Of a stretch of DNA of 64,000 nt, positions 8,322 through 15,959 are shown one piece after another. Numbering within the stretch: the first letter of the stretch is position 1; the number at the start of each line of letters is the position of its first letter. Below the pieces are notes generated by a model. It worked only from the letters and a program-made list of their open reading frames with translations. It did no database searches and was not told where the DNA came from. The position numbers were made by a program, and so were the translations under genes. The DNA is taken from positions 21,424 to 85,423 of the forward strand of contig PLZW01000032.1 of assembly GCA_003153575.1 (NCBI GenBank). Reading direction: 5' to 3'. The DNA is from Acidimicrobiaceae bacterium. Lineage in GTDB: Bacteria; Actinomycetota; Acidimicrobiia; Acidimicrobiales; RAAP-2.

Positions 8322-9113
8322 GTGACCTACGCGTTCGGTCACTCCCCCACCGCGGCCGGGCGGCTCGAACTGCTCGATGCCGTCTTCGCAGAGACGACCG
8401 ACGCCCTCCTCGACCGCGCCGCGCCCGCCGACCCCCGTCACGTCCTCGACCTCGGCTGCGGACCGGGGGTCACCACGCGCCGCCTCGTCGAACGGTTCCC
8501 GACGGCCCGGGCGGTGGCCGTCGACCTGTCGCCCGAGTTCGTCGACATCGCCCACACCCGCCTCGGGGGTCTGGCGTCGGTCGACGTGGCCGACGTGACC
8601 TCGGACGACCTCGACCCCGGGCCGTTCGACCTGATCGCCACCCGCTTCCTGGTGACGCACCTGGGTGACCCGACCGCCGCGCTCGCACAGTGGGTCAGGC
8701 GGCTGGCTCCCGGCGGCGTGCTCCTGGTCGAGGAGACGGCGTCGATCACCTCCGACGACCCGGTGTCGGCGGCCTATCTCGAGCTGGCCGGCGCCGTGCT
8801 GGGCGCCCGCGCACATGACATGTACATCGGGCGCCGCTTCGCCGACCTGGTCCGGGATGCGGACGGGTCCTTGGCCACTGACGCACCGGTGGCGCACGTC
8901 GACTTCGTCGAGGCCCCGCTGGTGCCGACGGTCGGCGAAGCGGCCAGGCTGTTCGCCATGAACCTGACCACACTCCGCCACGACCCCGTGGCGGTCGCCG
9001 GCTGGCCGTCCACCGACCTCGAGGGCCTTCACGAAGGGCTCGTCGAGCGGAGTGGCCGGGCCGATCGCGGGCCCATCCGGTGGTCCATCGGCCAGCTGGC
9101 GCTCACGCGGTGA
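8322..9113 (+). CDS. Class I SAM-dependent methyltransferase
   Basis: The 263-residue protein carries the SAM-binding motif I VLDLGCGPGVTTRRL (about residues 43-57), the acidic end of strand 2 (AVDLSPEFVDIA), and motif LVRRLAPGGVLLVEE-type strand 5. It would transfer a methyl group from S-adenosylmethionine to an unidentified small molecule. The GTG start at 8322 has no obvious ribosome site. A 17-bp sequence at its 3' end recurs at the start of the next gene (see repeat). Confidence 0.85.
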   Translation: MTYAFGHSPTAAGRLELLDAVFAETTDALLDRAAPADPRHVLDLGCGPGVTTRRLVERFPTARAVAVDLSPEFVDIAHTRLGGLASVDVADVTSDDLDPGPFDLIATRFLVTHLGDPTAALAQWVRRLAPGGVLLVEETASITSDDPVSAAYLELAGAVLGARAHDMYIGRRFADLVRDADGSLATDAPVAHVDFVEAPLVPTVGEAARLFAMNLTTLRHDPVAVAGWPSTDLEGLHEGLVERSGRADRGPIRWSIGQLALTR

Positions 9114-9166
9114 GTCCGGTGGTGGCGGGCGGGCGGCGACTCACGGGAATGGCGCTCACGAGGTGA
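9097..9166. repeat. 17-bp imperfect direct repeat spanning a gene junction
   Basis: TGGCGCTCACGCGGTGA at 9097-9113 recurs as TGGCGCTCACGAGGTGA at 9150-9166, one mismatch, period 53. The first copy contains the methyltransferase stop codon, the second the start of the acetyltransferase. Confidence 0.6.
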
Positions 9167-9666
9167 ACGACGAGAACGGCACGTCCCCGGTGCTGATCCG
9201 CCGTGCGGTCCCCGAGGAGTTCGACCGGCTGCGTCAGGTGGAGCTGGAGTCCGACCGGCTGCTCGCCCAGGTCGGGATCGGACCGTTTCTAGACGTCGAC
9301 GATCATCGGCTGGTCGAGGCGGCGGTCGTCTTCGCCGCCGGTGAGCCGGCCGTGGGCTTCGTCAGCGTCCGCATGGTCGACGGCGAGGCCCACATCGACC
9401 AGCTGTCGGTGGTTCCCGAACACGGCCGGCAGGGGATCGGCCGCGCCCTGCTCGACCACGCCATCTCCTGGGCGCGGCACCAACGGCTTCCCGGAGTCAC
9501 CCTCACCACGTTCAGCCACGTGCCGTGGAACGCACCTTTCTACCGCCGGGTCGGATTCGAGGTGGTCTCCCACCCGACGCCCCGGCTCGCCGCCATCCGC
9601 GCCGACGAACGGGAGCTCGGGATCGACGCCATGGGTCCGAGAGTGGCCATGCGCATGGTGCTCTGA
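9163..9666 (+). CDS. GNAT family N-acetyltransferase
   Basis: The 167-residue protein has the acetyl-CoA binding motif A, LSVVPEHGRQGIGRALLDHA (Q/RxxGxG/A type), and the C-terminal NAPFYRRVGFE motif of GNAT enzymes. It would move an acetyl group from acetyl-CoA to an amine. The GTG at 9163 is the most economical start because upstream in-frame sequence overlaps the methyltransferase. Substrate unknown. Confidence 0.85.
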   Translation: MNDENGTSPVLIRRAVPEEFDRLRQVELESDRLLAQVGIGPFLDVDDHRLVEAAVVFAAGEPAVGFVSVRMVDGEAHIDQLSVVPEHGRQGIGRALLDHAISWARHQRLPGVTLTTFSHVPWNAPFYRRVGFEVVSHPTPRLAAIRADERELGIDAMGPRVAMRMVL

Positions 9667-9670
9667 CAGC

Positions 9671-11998
9671 TCAGGGGAGGTCCGTCCCGGTACCGGCCAG
9701 CTCGGTCTGGAGATGACGCAGGTCGTCCAGGCGCTCCTCGACCCACAGGAGTCGCAGGATGGCGAAGACGCCCTCCCGCCTGCCGGCCCGGCGCACGGCC
9801 GACCAAGCGTCGGTCAGCTCCGGGGGAAGCCGGGCTTCCATCGGTTGGGGAGCCGGCATCACCTTGGACGGGTCGTCGAGGGAGCGGGCGACGTCGCCGA
9901 ACCACCGCTCGACCGTCCCGCACGACTCGGCCACCATGGTGCGGGCCACCACGACCTCGCGGATCGGAGGTGGTGCGCCCGGAGTGGCCAGCACCGGCAA
10001 CCGTTCGAGCGTCAGGGCCGACCGACGGATCGCCGCGCACCCGGTGAGGAGGCGGGTCACTCTCGGGAGCGGCACCTGTTTGGCTCCCCGCTCAGCCAGG
10101 AACTGGCGATAGGCATCGTCCAACCGCTGGGCGGCGGCCAGGGCCCGGGTGAACTCGGGCGAGCCGTCACCCGCCGGGCTCTCCCGACCGACGTGGTCGA
10201 TGGCGGCGACCAGCCAGCCGGTGGCGGTCTCGTAACCCTGGAAGAGGGCCCGTGCCAGTTCGGAGGTCGCGCCCCGGGGCCAGAAGAGCAGCCCGACCAC
10301 CACACTCACCGCAGTCCCGATGGCCACGTCCTCGACCCGGAGCAGTCCGACCGACGATCCGACGGGGACGAGGATATTGAAGATCACGACCACCATCACC
10401 GTGAATCCGGCCTGGCCGGCCACGAACGAGATCGCCGAGGGGGCGACGCCCGCCACCAGGACGGCCACCGGCAGGACGGCCCATAGGTACACGTCGTGAT
10501 GGCCGAGCACGGCCAGGACAAGCGATCCGACGACGAACCCGAGTGCGGTGCCGGCCACCGCCCGCACCGCGGTGGACCCGGTGCCCAACGCGTTCGACCG
10601 AAGAACGGACAGGGTCCCGAGCACGACCCAGAAACCGTGCTGCACCGTCGTGGCCTCGACCACCGCCACGGCAACGGCCAGCGCCACGGCGCCGCGCAGG
10701 CTGTTGCGGAACCAGACCGAGCGATACGTGAAGTGCCCGGCCGCGATCCGGGCGTACGAGCGCACCGTCTGCGCTCCTCGCCGGACAGACGGGACGTCGG
10801 CGCGGCGGGCACCCAGGGCACCGAGGGCCGCATCGGCCAGGTGCTCGACAGCGAAGGCCAGCATCCGCACCGCGAACGTCGGATCGATGTCCCTGACCGA
10901 GCCGGCGGTGTTGCGGCCCGCTGGGTCCGACGCGTCCGGGTCCGACGCGTCCGGATCGGCCGAGTCGGCGCCCTCCACGAGCCTGGCCAGCGCCACCTCG
11001 GTGGCCACCTGGCGGGCCGCTATCAGCCGCCCGGCACCTCCTGCGAGCGCCGCCGACCCGTCCGTGCCCGTACCCGGGCCCGATGCCTGGGCGCGGATCG
11101 GCGAGGCGACGAGCCGGAGCACCCCGGTCGCCGCCATCAGCACGTCGGCCACCGAGTCTGCGAGCGCGGCCGGGGTGGCCCCCGGCTCGATGTCCCGTGC
11201 CCGGGCGCCGACCCACTCGAGTTGCGACACCAGGCTGGTGAGGGCGACGTCGGTGATCCCGGCCCCGGTCGGCCGGTACGGGGTGGCTTCGTACTGATCG
11301 CGGAGCGCGCCCAGGGCGAGACCCATGCGGTTGCGGGCCCCGTCGCTCCCGGTCTGGCCGGCCCCATCGGTAGCCAATGACTCGAGCAGGTCGGCCACCG
11401 AATCGGCGGCATCGGCCAGCCGTAGCCGGAGCCGGTCGTGCCACCGCTCCGTCCACACCAGCAGTACGGCCGGGATGCACACGGCACCGGCCAGCGCCCA
11501 GCCGAGCAGTCGGTGGCCGATAGCCGAGGCGGGAGCCGGCTCGGCCACCGGCAGAACGAACGTCAGGAGGATGGCGGTCGAAGCGGTGACGGCACGGGGG
11601 CTGACGATGCCGGCGAACAGCACGGCGAACCCGACCACGGCCATGGCCGCCACCGACGCAACGGCGTGGGGCGAACAGAGGGTGGCCACCGTGATGAGGA
11701 CGGCGCCCGTCAGCCACAGTCCGAGGTAGGACTGCAGACGGGCGGGCAGCGGGCCGGCGAAGTCGACGAACAAGAGGAGTGCCGCCGAACCGAACACGGC
11801 GAACAGGGACGTCTGGGCATCGCCCACACCGAACTCGGCGATGGCGAAGATGGCCGGGACCAGCACCGCGGCCCGGGCCGACCGCTTGGTGGCGCGTAGG
11901 CCGGGGTCACGACCGACCCACCAGGACCGGAGCGAGCGGCGGGCCGGCGCCATCCCGCCGGGCGGCGGCTCCGTCGGTTCCGTCGGATCCGAGTCCAC
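9671..11998 (-). CDS. FUSC family / aromatic acid exporter-like membrane protein
   Basis: The 775-residue protein has two blocks of hydrophobic helices (about residues 45-190 and 430-570) separated by a hydrophilic region, the FUSC layout. The second block contains the family-like stretch FWVVLGTLSVLRSNALGTGST. Members are linked to export of aromatic acids or fusaric acid, or to cell envelope stress. A GTG start at 11998 is supported by a TAGCGT -10 box 7 bases upstream. The hydrophilic middle contains a perfect in-frame 15-bp tandem duplication (10923-10952, coding DASDP twice). Substrate is not deducible. Confidence 0.82.
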   Translation of the reverse strand: MDSDPTEPTEPPPGGMAPARRSLRSWWVGRDPGLRATKRSARAAVLVPAIFAIAEFGVGDAQTSLFAVFGSAALLLFVDFAGPLPARLQSYLGLWLTGAVLITVATLCSPHAVASVAAMAVVGFAVLFAGIVSPRAVTASTAILLTFVLPVAEPAPASAIGHRLLGWALAGAVCIPAVLLVWTERWHDRLRLRLADAADSVADLLESLATDGAGQTGSDGARNRMGLALGALRDQYEATPYRPTGAGITDVALTSLVSQLEWVGARARDIEPGATPAALADSVADVLMAATGVLRLVASPIRAQASGPGTGTDGSAALAGGAGRLIAARQVATEVALARLVEGADSADPDASDPDASDPAGRNTAGSVRDIDPTFAVRMLAFAVEHLADAALGALGARRADVPSVRRGAQTVRSYARIAAGHFTYRSVWFRNSLRGAVALAVAVAVVEATTVQHGFWVVLGTLSVLRSNALGTGSTAVRAVAGTALGFVVGSLVLAVLGHHDVYLWAVLPVAVLVAGVAPSAISFVAGQAGFTVMVVVIFNILVPVGSSVGLLRVEDVAIGTAVSVVVGLLFWPRGATSELARALFQGYETATGWLVAAIDHVGRESPAGDGSPEFTRALAAAQRLDDAYRQFLAERGAKQVPLPRVTRLLTGCAAIRRSALTLERLPVLATPGAPPPIREVVVARTMVAESCGTVERWFGDVARSLDDPSKVMPAPQPMEARLPPELTDAWSAVRRAGRREGVFAILRLLWVEERLDDLRHLQTELAGTGTDLP
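10923..10952. repeat. 15-bp perfect tandem duplication inside the FUSC gene
   Basis: GGGTCCGACGCGTCC occurs twice back to back (10923-10937 and 10938-10952). Being 15 bp it keeps the frame and adds one five-residue unit in a hydrophilic, probably disordered loop. Confidence 0.8.
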
Positions 11999-12005
11999 CT
12001 GGGCG

Positions 12006-12011
12006 ACGCTA
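12006..12011 (-). promoter_or_regulatory. -10 box (TAGCGT) of the FUSC gene
   Basis: TAGCGT on the minus strand ends 7 bases before the GTG start at 11998, predicting a leaderless mRNA. Confidence 0.5.
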
Positions 12012-12046
12012 CCAAGGCACCGCCGGCTGCTCCCGGGTCGGCCCCT

Positions 12047-12577
12047 TCAGCCGAGCAGCGGCAGGAGTCGGGCGCACAGGTCGGCCAGCTCCTGCGCGCA
12101 CGACACGTAGACGGAGTCCTCGCCTCCGGCCGGGTCCTCCACGTCCTCCCATGCGCCGATCTCGACATCGGCCAGCTGCAGGGCCGCCAGACGGTCGGCC
12201 AGGGGTGCGGGACCGGGCGGGAGGTCGTGGACCAGCCGCTTGATAGAGGCGGTCCGGTGGGCCGCCTCAGGGTGCTTGCGCCGCACGTAGGCCACGTGCT
12301 CGGCCGCCATGGCCAGGATCAGCACCGAGTGGTCGATGTCGGACTCGGTGATCTGGTGGCTGCGATGGCCGTCGGCGTTGAGGCCCACCGCCTCGAGGGC
12401 GCCCCGGGTGCGGCGGCTCATGGGCTGGCCTTCGATCACATGGGTCCCGGCCGTCACGATGGGCAGTGGTGCCCCGGCCAGCATGGCCCCGGCCATCACC
12501 GAGCGCGCCGCATTGCCGGTGCACAGGGTGATGAGGACGGGGCCGTCGGCGTCCGACGGGGTGGGCGGGTGCGTCAT
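12047..12577 (-). CDS. Low-molecular-weight phosphotyrosine phosphatase-like protein
   Basis: The 176-residue protein starts its fold with the CX5R(S) loop CTGNAARS (Cys19, Arg25), matching the CTGNxCRSP loop of low-molecular-weight protein tyrosine phosphatases and thioredoxin-coupled arsenate reductases. The second loop cysteine of the classical motif is Ala here. A possible general-acid Asp lies in the C-terminal part (EDVEDP). It could dephosphorylate a tyrosine kinase involved in polysaccharide control, or another phosphoester; arsenate reduction is less likely without the resolving cysteines. It stands alone between FUSC and an acyl-CoA dehydrogenase. Confidence 0.8.
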   Translation of the reverse strand: MTHPPTPSDADGPVLITLCTGNAARSVMAGAMLAGAPLPIVTAGTHVIEGQPMSRRTRGALEAVGLNADGHRSHQITESDIDHSVLILAMAAEHVAYVRRKHPEAAHRTASIKRLVHDLPPGPAPLADRLAALQLADVEIGAWEDVEDPAGGEDSVYVSCAQELADLCARLLPLLG

Positions 12578-12636
12578 GGTGGTTGCTGTCGGCAGGCCGA
12601 CGCCGGCCCGGGACCGACAGGCGCCTCGGGGCGTAC

Positions 12637-13851
12637 CTACTTGATATGGACGCCGGAGATGGCCCGGGCGATGATCAGCCGCTGGATCTCACTCGTGCCC
12701 TCGAAGATGGTGAAGATCTTGGAGTCCCGGTGCCACCGCTCGACCGGGTAGTCGCGCACGTAGCCGTAACCGCCGAGGATCTGGATGGCCTCTTCGGTCA
12801 CGTAGACGGCGGTCTCTCCGGCGTAGAGCTTGGACATCGAGCCCTCGCCCGAGGTGAACTCCTTGTTGTTGGCGCCCATCCACGAGGCACGCCACACCAG
12901 CAGCCGGGAGGCGTCGATGCGGGTCTTCATGTCCGCCAGCTTGAAGGCGATCGCCTGGTTCTCGATGATGGCCCGGCCGAACGCCTTGCGCTCCTTGGCA
13001 TAGTCGAGCGAGTACTCGTAGGCGGCTCGGGCGATGCCGAGGGCCTGGGCGCCGACCGTCGGGCGCGAGCCTTCGAAGGTCTTCATGGCCGCCTGGGCAC
13101 CACTCTTCTTGCCCTCCTTGGCCATGGCGATCTTCTCGTCGAGCTTGTCCTTGCCGCCCAACAGGCAGTGGCCCGGTACCCGGCAGTCGTCGAGGATGAC
13201 CTCCGCGGTGTGGGAGGCCCGGATGCCCATCTTCTGGAACTTCTGGCCCTGGGAGATGCCCGGGGTGTTCGGGGGGACGATGAAGCTGGCCTGGCCGCGC
13301 GAGCCCAGTTCGGGCTCGACCGAGGCCACCACGACGTGGATGTCGGCCATCCCGCCGTTGGTGATCCAGGTCTTGGTGCCGTTCAGAACCCACTCGTCCT
13401 TGGCCTTGTCGTAGACGGCACGCGTCCGGAGCGAGGAGACGTCGGAGCCGGCGTCGGGCTCGGAGACGGCGAAGGCGGCCGTCTGGATCTTCTCGGGGGT
13501 ACCGAAGCACTGCGGCCCCCACTCGACCAGTTGCTCGGGGGTGCCGTTGCCGGCGATACCGGCGAGGCCGAGCGTGCTGCCCAGGATGGCCAGGGCGATG
13601 CCGGCGTCGCCCCAGGCCAGCTCCTCGGCGGCAATGGGCATGAGCAGGCCGCTCGTGTCGAGGAAGGCGTTGGCGATGAACTCGAAGGAGTACAGGCCGA
13701 TGTTGGCCGCCTCCTGGATGATCGGCCAGGGGGTCTCCTCGCGCTCGTCCCATTCGTGGGCGGCGGGACGGATCACGTTCTCGGCGAAGTCGTGGACCCA
13801 CTTCTGGAGTTGCAGCTGATCCTCGTCGAGGTCCAGGGAGAAATCAGACAT
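12637..13851 (-). CDS. Acyl-CoA dehydrogenase
   Basis: The 404-residue flavoprotein shows the family landmarks: [16 protein letters not shown] (FAD/substrate loop), [10 protein letters not shown], and the C-terminal [20 protein letters not shown] followed by IFEGTSEIQ, where the Glu of FEGT is the usual catalytic base position. It would introduce the trans-2 double bond into an acyl-CoA and pass electrons to ETF. ATG at 13851 has a GGAGCAG ribosome site. A promoter with an overlapping inverted repeat lies about 100 bases upstream, so regulated expression is likely. Chain-length preference cannot be read from sequence. Confidence 0.92.
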   Translation of the reverse strand: MSDFSLDLDEDQLQLQKWVHDFAENVIRPAAHEWDEREETPWPIIQEAANIGLYSFEFIANAFLDTSGLLMPIAAEELAWGDAGIALAILGSTLGLAGIAGNGTPEQLVEWGPQCFGTPEKIQTAAFAVSEPDAGSDVSSLRTRAVYDKAKDEWVLNGTKTWITNGGMADIHVVVASVEPELGSRGQASFIVPPNTPGISQGQKFQKMGIRASHTAEVILDDCRVPGHCLLGGKDKLDEKIAMAKEGKKSGAQAAMKTFEGSRPTVGAQALGIARAAYEYSLDYAKERKAFGRAIIENQAIAFKLADMKTRIDASRLLVWRASWMGANNKEFTSGEGSMSKLYAGETAVYVTEEAIQILGGYGYVRDYPVERWHRDSKIFTIFEGTSEIQRLIIARAISGVHIK

Positions 13852-13951
13852 CGTGCACTGCTCCGTTCTGGCCCGGGGGCCCCTCACACACTGCATCGAC
13901 CGGTGTCGGCGTTCTTGCCGCACCCGCACAGTTCCCGGCGGGACATTTGTA

Positions 13952-13989
13952 GTTACCCAATAGTAACCACGGTAGGGCGCGAAGGGCAA
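13952..13989 (-). promoter_or_regulatory. Promoter and candidate operator of the acyl-CoA dehydrogenase gene
   Basis: On the minus strand a TTGCCC -35 (13984-13989), an 18-base spacer and a TACTAT -10 (13960-13965) form a good promoter. An inverted repeat GTTAC-N6-GTAAC (13952-13967) covers the -10, the layout expected for a TetR-type repressor site. The transcript would have a leader of about 100 bases. Confidence 0.5.
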
Positions 13990-14025
13990 CCGCCCGGCGC
14001 AGGGCGCGATCGGTCGAGGGGGCGG

Positions 14026-14048
14026 CCAGGCATGGAGCCCATGCCTGG
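14026..14048 (-). terminator. Strong hairpin downstream of the cold-shock gene
   Basis: CCAGGCATGG, a 3-base loop and CCATGCCTGG form a perfect 10-bp stem 47-69 bases after the cspA stop. No T-run follows on the minus strand, so it is either a tail-less terminator or an RNA-stabilising hairpin. Confidence 0.5.
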
Positions 14049-14094
14049 AGCTGGAGGACGGGCCCGGGTCAGCCGGGCCGGGTGGAGGGTGGGC

Positions 14095-14304
14095 TTACGC
14101 CTGGACGGCGCGCACATCGACCGCCTGGAGGCCCTTCGGGCCCTCCTGAAGGTCGAATTCGACGGCCTGTCCCTCCTCGAGGAATCGGAATCCGTTCATC
14201 TGGATGGCGGTGTGGTGCACGAACACGTCGGCACCGCCGTCCGGTTGGGAGATGAAGCCGAAGCCCTTCTCCGCATTGAACCACTTGACTGTTCCGGAAG
14301 CCAC
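14095..14304 (-). CDS. cspA: Cold-shock protein (CspA family)
   Basis: The 69-residue single cold-shock domain begins [15 protein letters not shown] (RNP1 region) and contains DVFVHHTAI (RNP2). These beta-barrel proteins bind single-stranded RNA and DNA and act as RNA chaperones. Length and motifs are canonical. The start is GTG at 14304 with an AAAGGGGA ribosome site about 8 bases upstream. The 239 bases between it and cysS would hold its promoter and leader. Whether expression is cold-induced cannot be judged. Confidence 0.95.
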   Translation of the reverse strand: MASGTVKWFNAEKGFGFISQPDGGADVFVHHTAIQMNGFRFLEEGQAVEFDLQEGPKGLQAVDVRAVQA

Positions 14305-14543
14305 GACGGCGTCCCCTTTCCTTCAACTGCATGGTGCTCGGAGTGCTCCCACCGGTCGAGGGGCCAAACCACCCCGCAGGGACGGTCCGCCACCCTCCGA
14401 CGGGGACTCTCCGATGGAGAAAACGCTAGCAGTCGCGCTTCTCGCCACCGCACGCGAAACGGCCCGAAACGGGTGTGTTCACACGGCGTTCATGACCGGC
14501 GCCGGGCGGGCATGCCGGACCCGTGCACCGACGGCAAAACGTC

Positions 14544-15938
14544 TCAGCGGCGACGGATCCGGGTACCTTCCGCGCTGTCCTCGACCAACCAGCCGGCGCC
14601 CTCCAGCTCGGCCCGTAGCGCATCCGCGCTGGTCCAGTCACGTGCCGCCCGGGCCTCGTCCCGCCGGCGCACCAGGTCGGATGCGGCAGCGTCCACCTCG
14701 TCCCGGGTCCCGCCACGGAGACCGAGCCCGAGCGCGGCGGCCAACAGTGCCGCCGTCCGGGCGGCCACGACCGCGGTGCCGTCGTCGCCGGCGTCGGCTG
14801 CGGCGTTGGCCCGCCGGGCAAGGTCGAAGACGGTGGCCAAGGCCCCGGGGGTGTCGAGGTCGCCGTCCATGGAGGCGCAGAAGGCGTCGACCGCGGCCTG
14901 GTCGATCCCACCGTGCCCGTCGTCGGGGCCGGTCAGCGGACCGGCGGCGAGCGGGTCAGCGAGAGAGAAACGGCGGGCCATCTCGTCCAGCCGGGCCAGT
15001 CCGGCCTCGGCCTGGGCGATGGTCTCCGGAGTCACCTCGATGGGCGACCGGTAGTGGGACCGCAGGACCAGCAGGCGGTAGGCACGGGCGTCGCTCTTCT
15101 CCAGGAGGTCGGCGAGCGAGGTGAAGTTGCCCACCGACTTGGACATCTTCTCGCCGCCCACCGTGACCCAGCCGTTGTGCATCCAGTGGCGGGCGAACTC
15201 CTTGCCGTCCGCCACCGCCTGGGCCCGCTCGTTCTCATGGTGGGGGAACATCAGGTCCTGGCCGCCACCATGGAGTTCGAACCCCTCGCCCAGGAGATCG
15301 AGGGACATGACCACGCACTCGGTGTGCCAACCGGGCCGACCGGCGCCCCACGGAGCGTCCCAGCTCGGCTCACCGGGTTTGGCCTTCTTCCACAGCACGA
15401 AATCCAGCGGCGACCGCTTCTCCTCGTCGGCCTCGATCCGGGCACCGGCCCGCAACGAGTCGAGCGGCTGGCGGGCCAGGAGCCCGTAGCCGGGGACGTC
15501 GAGCACCGACAGGTACACGCCCGTGGCCGTCTCGTAGGCCACCCCCCGGTCGACCAGGTCGACGATCAGGTCGACCATCCGGTCGACGTAGTCGGTGGCG
15601 TGGGGTGCCTCGTCGGGGCGGAGGACGCCGAGCGCATCCATGATCTCCCACCACTGTGTCTCGTTGGCCGCCGTGAACTCGGCGATCGGCACGCCCCGCT
15701 CGGCGGCCCGTTCGATGATCTTGTCCTCGATGTCGGTGATGTTGGAGACATAGGTGACGTCGAGGCCGCTGAAGAGCAGATAGCGGCGCAGCACGTCGAA
15801 CACCAGGGAGAAACGCCCGTGGCCGAGGTGGGGCACGCCGTCGACCGTCGGACCGCACACGTACAGCGAGACCTGGCCCGGTCGGCGGAGGCGGAGGGGG
15901 GCCGCTGCGCCCGTGGCCGTGTCGTGGAGCGTGAGCAC
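14544..15938 (-). CDS. cysS: Cysteinyl-tRNA synthetase
   Basis: The 464-residue class I synthetase charges tRNA-Cys. It has the HIGH-type motif PHLGH (residues 36-40), KMSKS at 264-268, and the zinc ligands expected for CysRS: Cys28 in YVCGPT, Cys208, His233 and Glu237 in FPHHENE. The related mycothiol ligase MshC was considered, but the full KMSKS, the NITDIEDK stretch and the C-terminal tRNA-binding tail ending TRIRRR favour CysRS. The GTG at 15938 is supported by a TACCGT -10 box 7 bases upstream, and it faces valS across a 21-bp gap. Confidence 0.93.
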   Translation of the reverse strand: MLTLHDTATGAAAPLRLRRPGQVSLYVCGPTVDGVPHLGHGRFSLVFDVLRRYLLFSGLDVTYVSNITDIEDKIIERAAERGVPIAEFTAANETQWWEIMDALGVLRPDEAPHATDYVDRMVDLIVDLVDRGVAYETATGVYLSVLDVPGYGLLARQPLDSLRAGARIEADEEKRSPLDFVLWKKAKPGEPSWDAPWGAGRPGWHTECVVMSLDLLGEGFELHGGGQDLMFPHHENERAQAVADGKEFARHWMHNGWVTVGGEKMSKSVGNFTSLADLLEKSDARAYRLLVLRSHYRSPIEVTPETIAQAEAGLARLDEMARRFSLADPLAAGPLTGPDDGHGGIDQAAVDAFCASMDGDLDTPGALATVFDLARRANAAADAGDDGTAVVAARTAALLAAALGLGLRGGTRDEVDAAASDLVRRRDEARAARDWTSADALRAELEGAGWLVEDSAEGTRIRRR

Positions 15939-15944
15939 GCAGGG

Positions 15945-15951
15945 TACGGTA
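15945..15951. promoter_or_regulatory. Overlapping divergent -10 boxes of cysS and valS
   Basis: Plus strand TACGGT (15945-15950) is 9 bases before the valS ATG at 15960. Minus strand TACCGT (15946-15951) is 7 bases before the cysS GTG at 15938. The two -10 elements share five bases in the 7-bp TACGGTA, so the 21-bp gap appears to be one symmetric bidirectional promoter giving leaderless mRNAs both ways. Confidence 0.5.
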
Positions 15952-15959
15952 ACCCGATC

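Noticed and set aside
12583..15054. Long plus-strand open frame opposite the acyl-CoA dehydrogenase, cspA and cysS
   Set aside because: Antisense shadow; the minus strand carries unmistakable enzyme motifs through the same region.
14544..15938. Mycothiol ligase MshC instead of CysRS
   Set aside because: The zinc ligands, complete KMSKS motif and C-terminal tail fit CysRS; no mycothiol genes are nearby.
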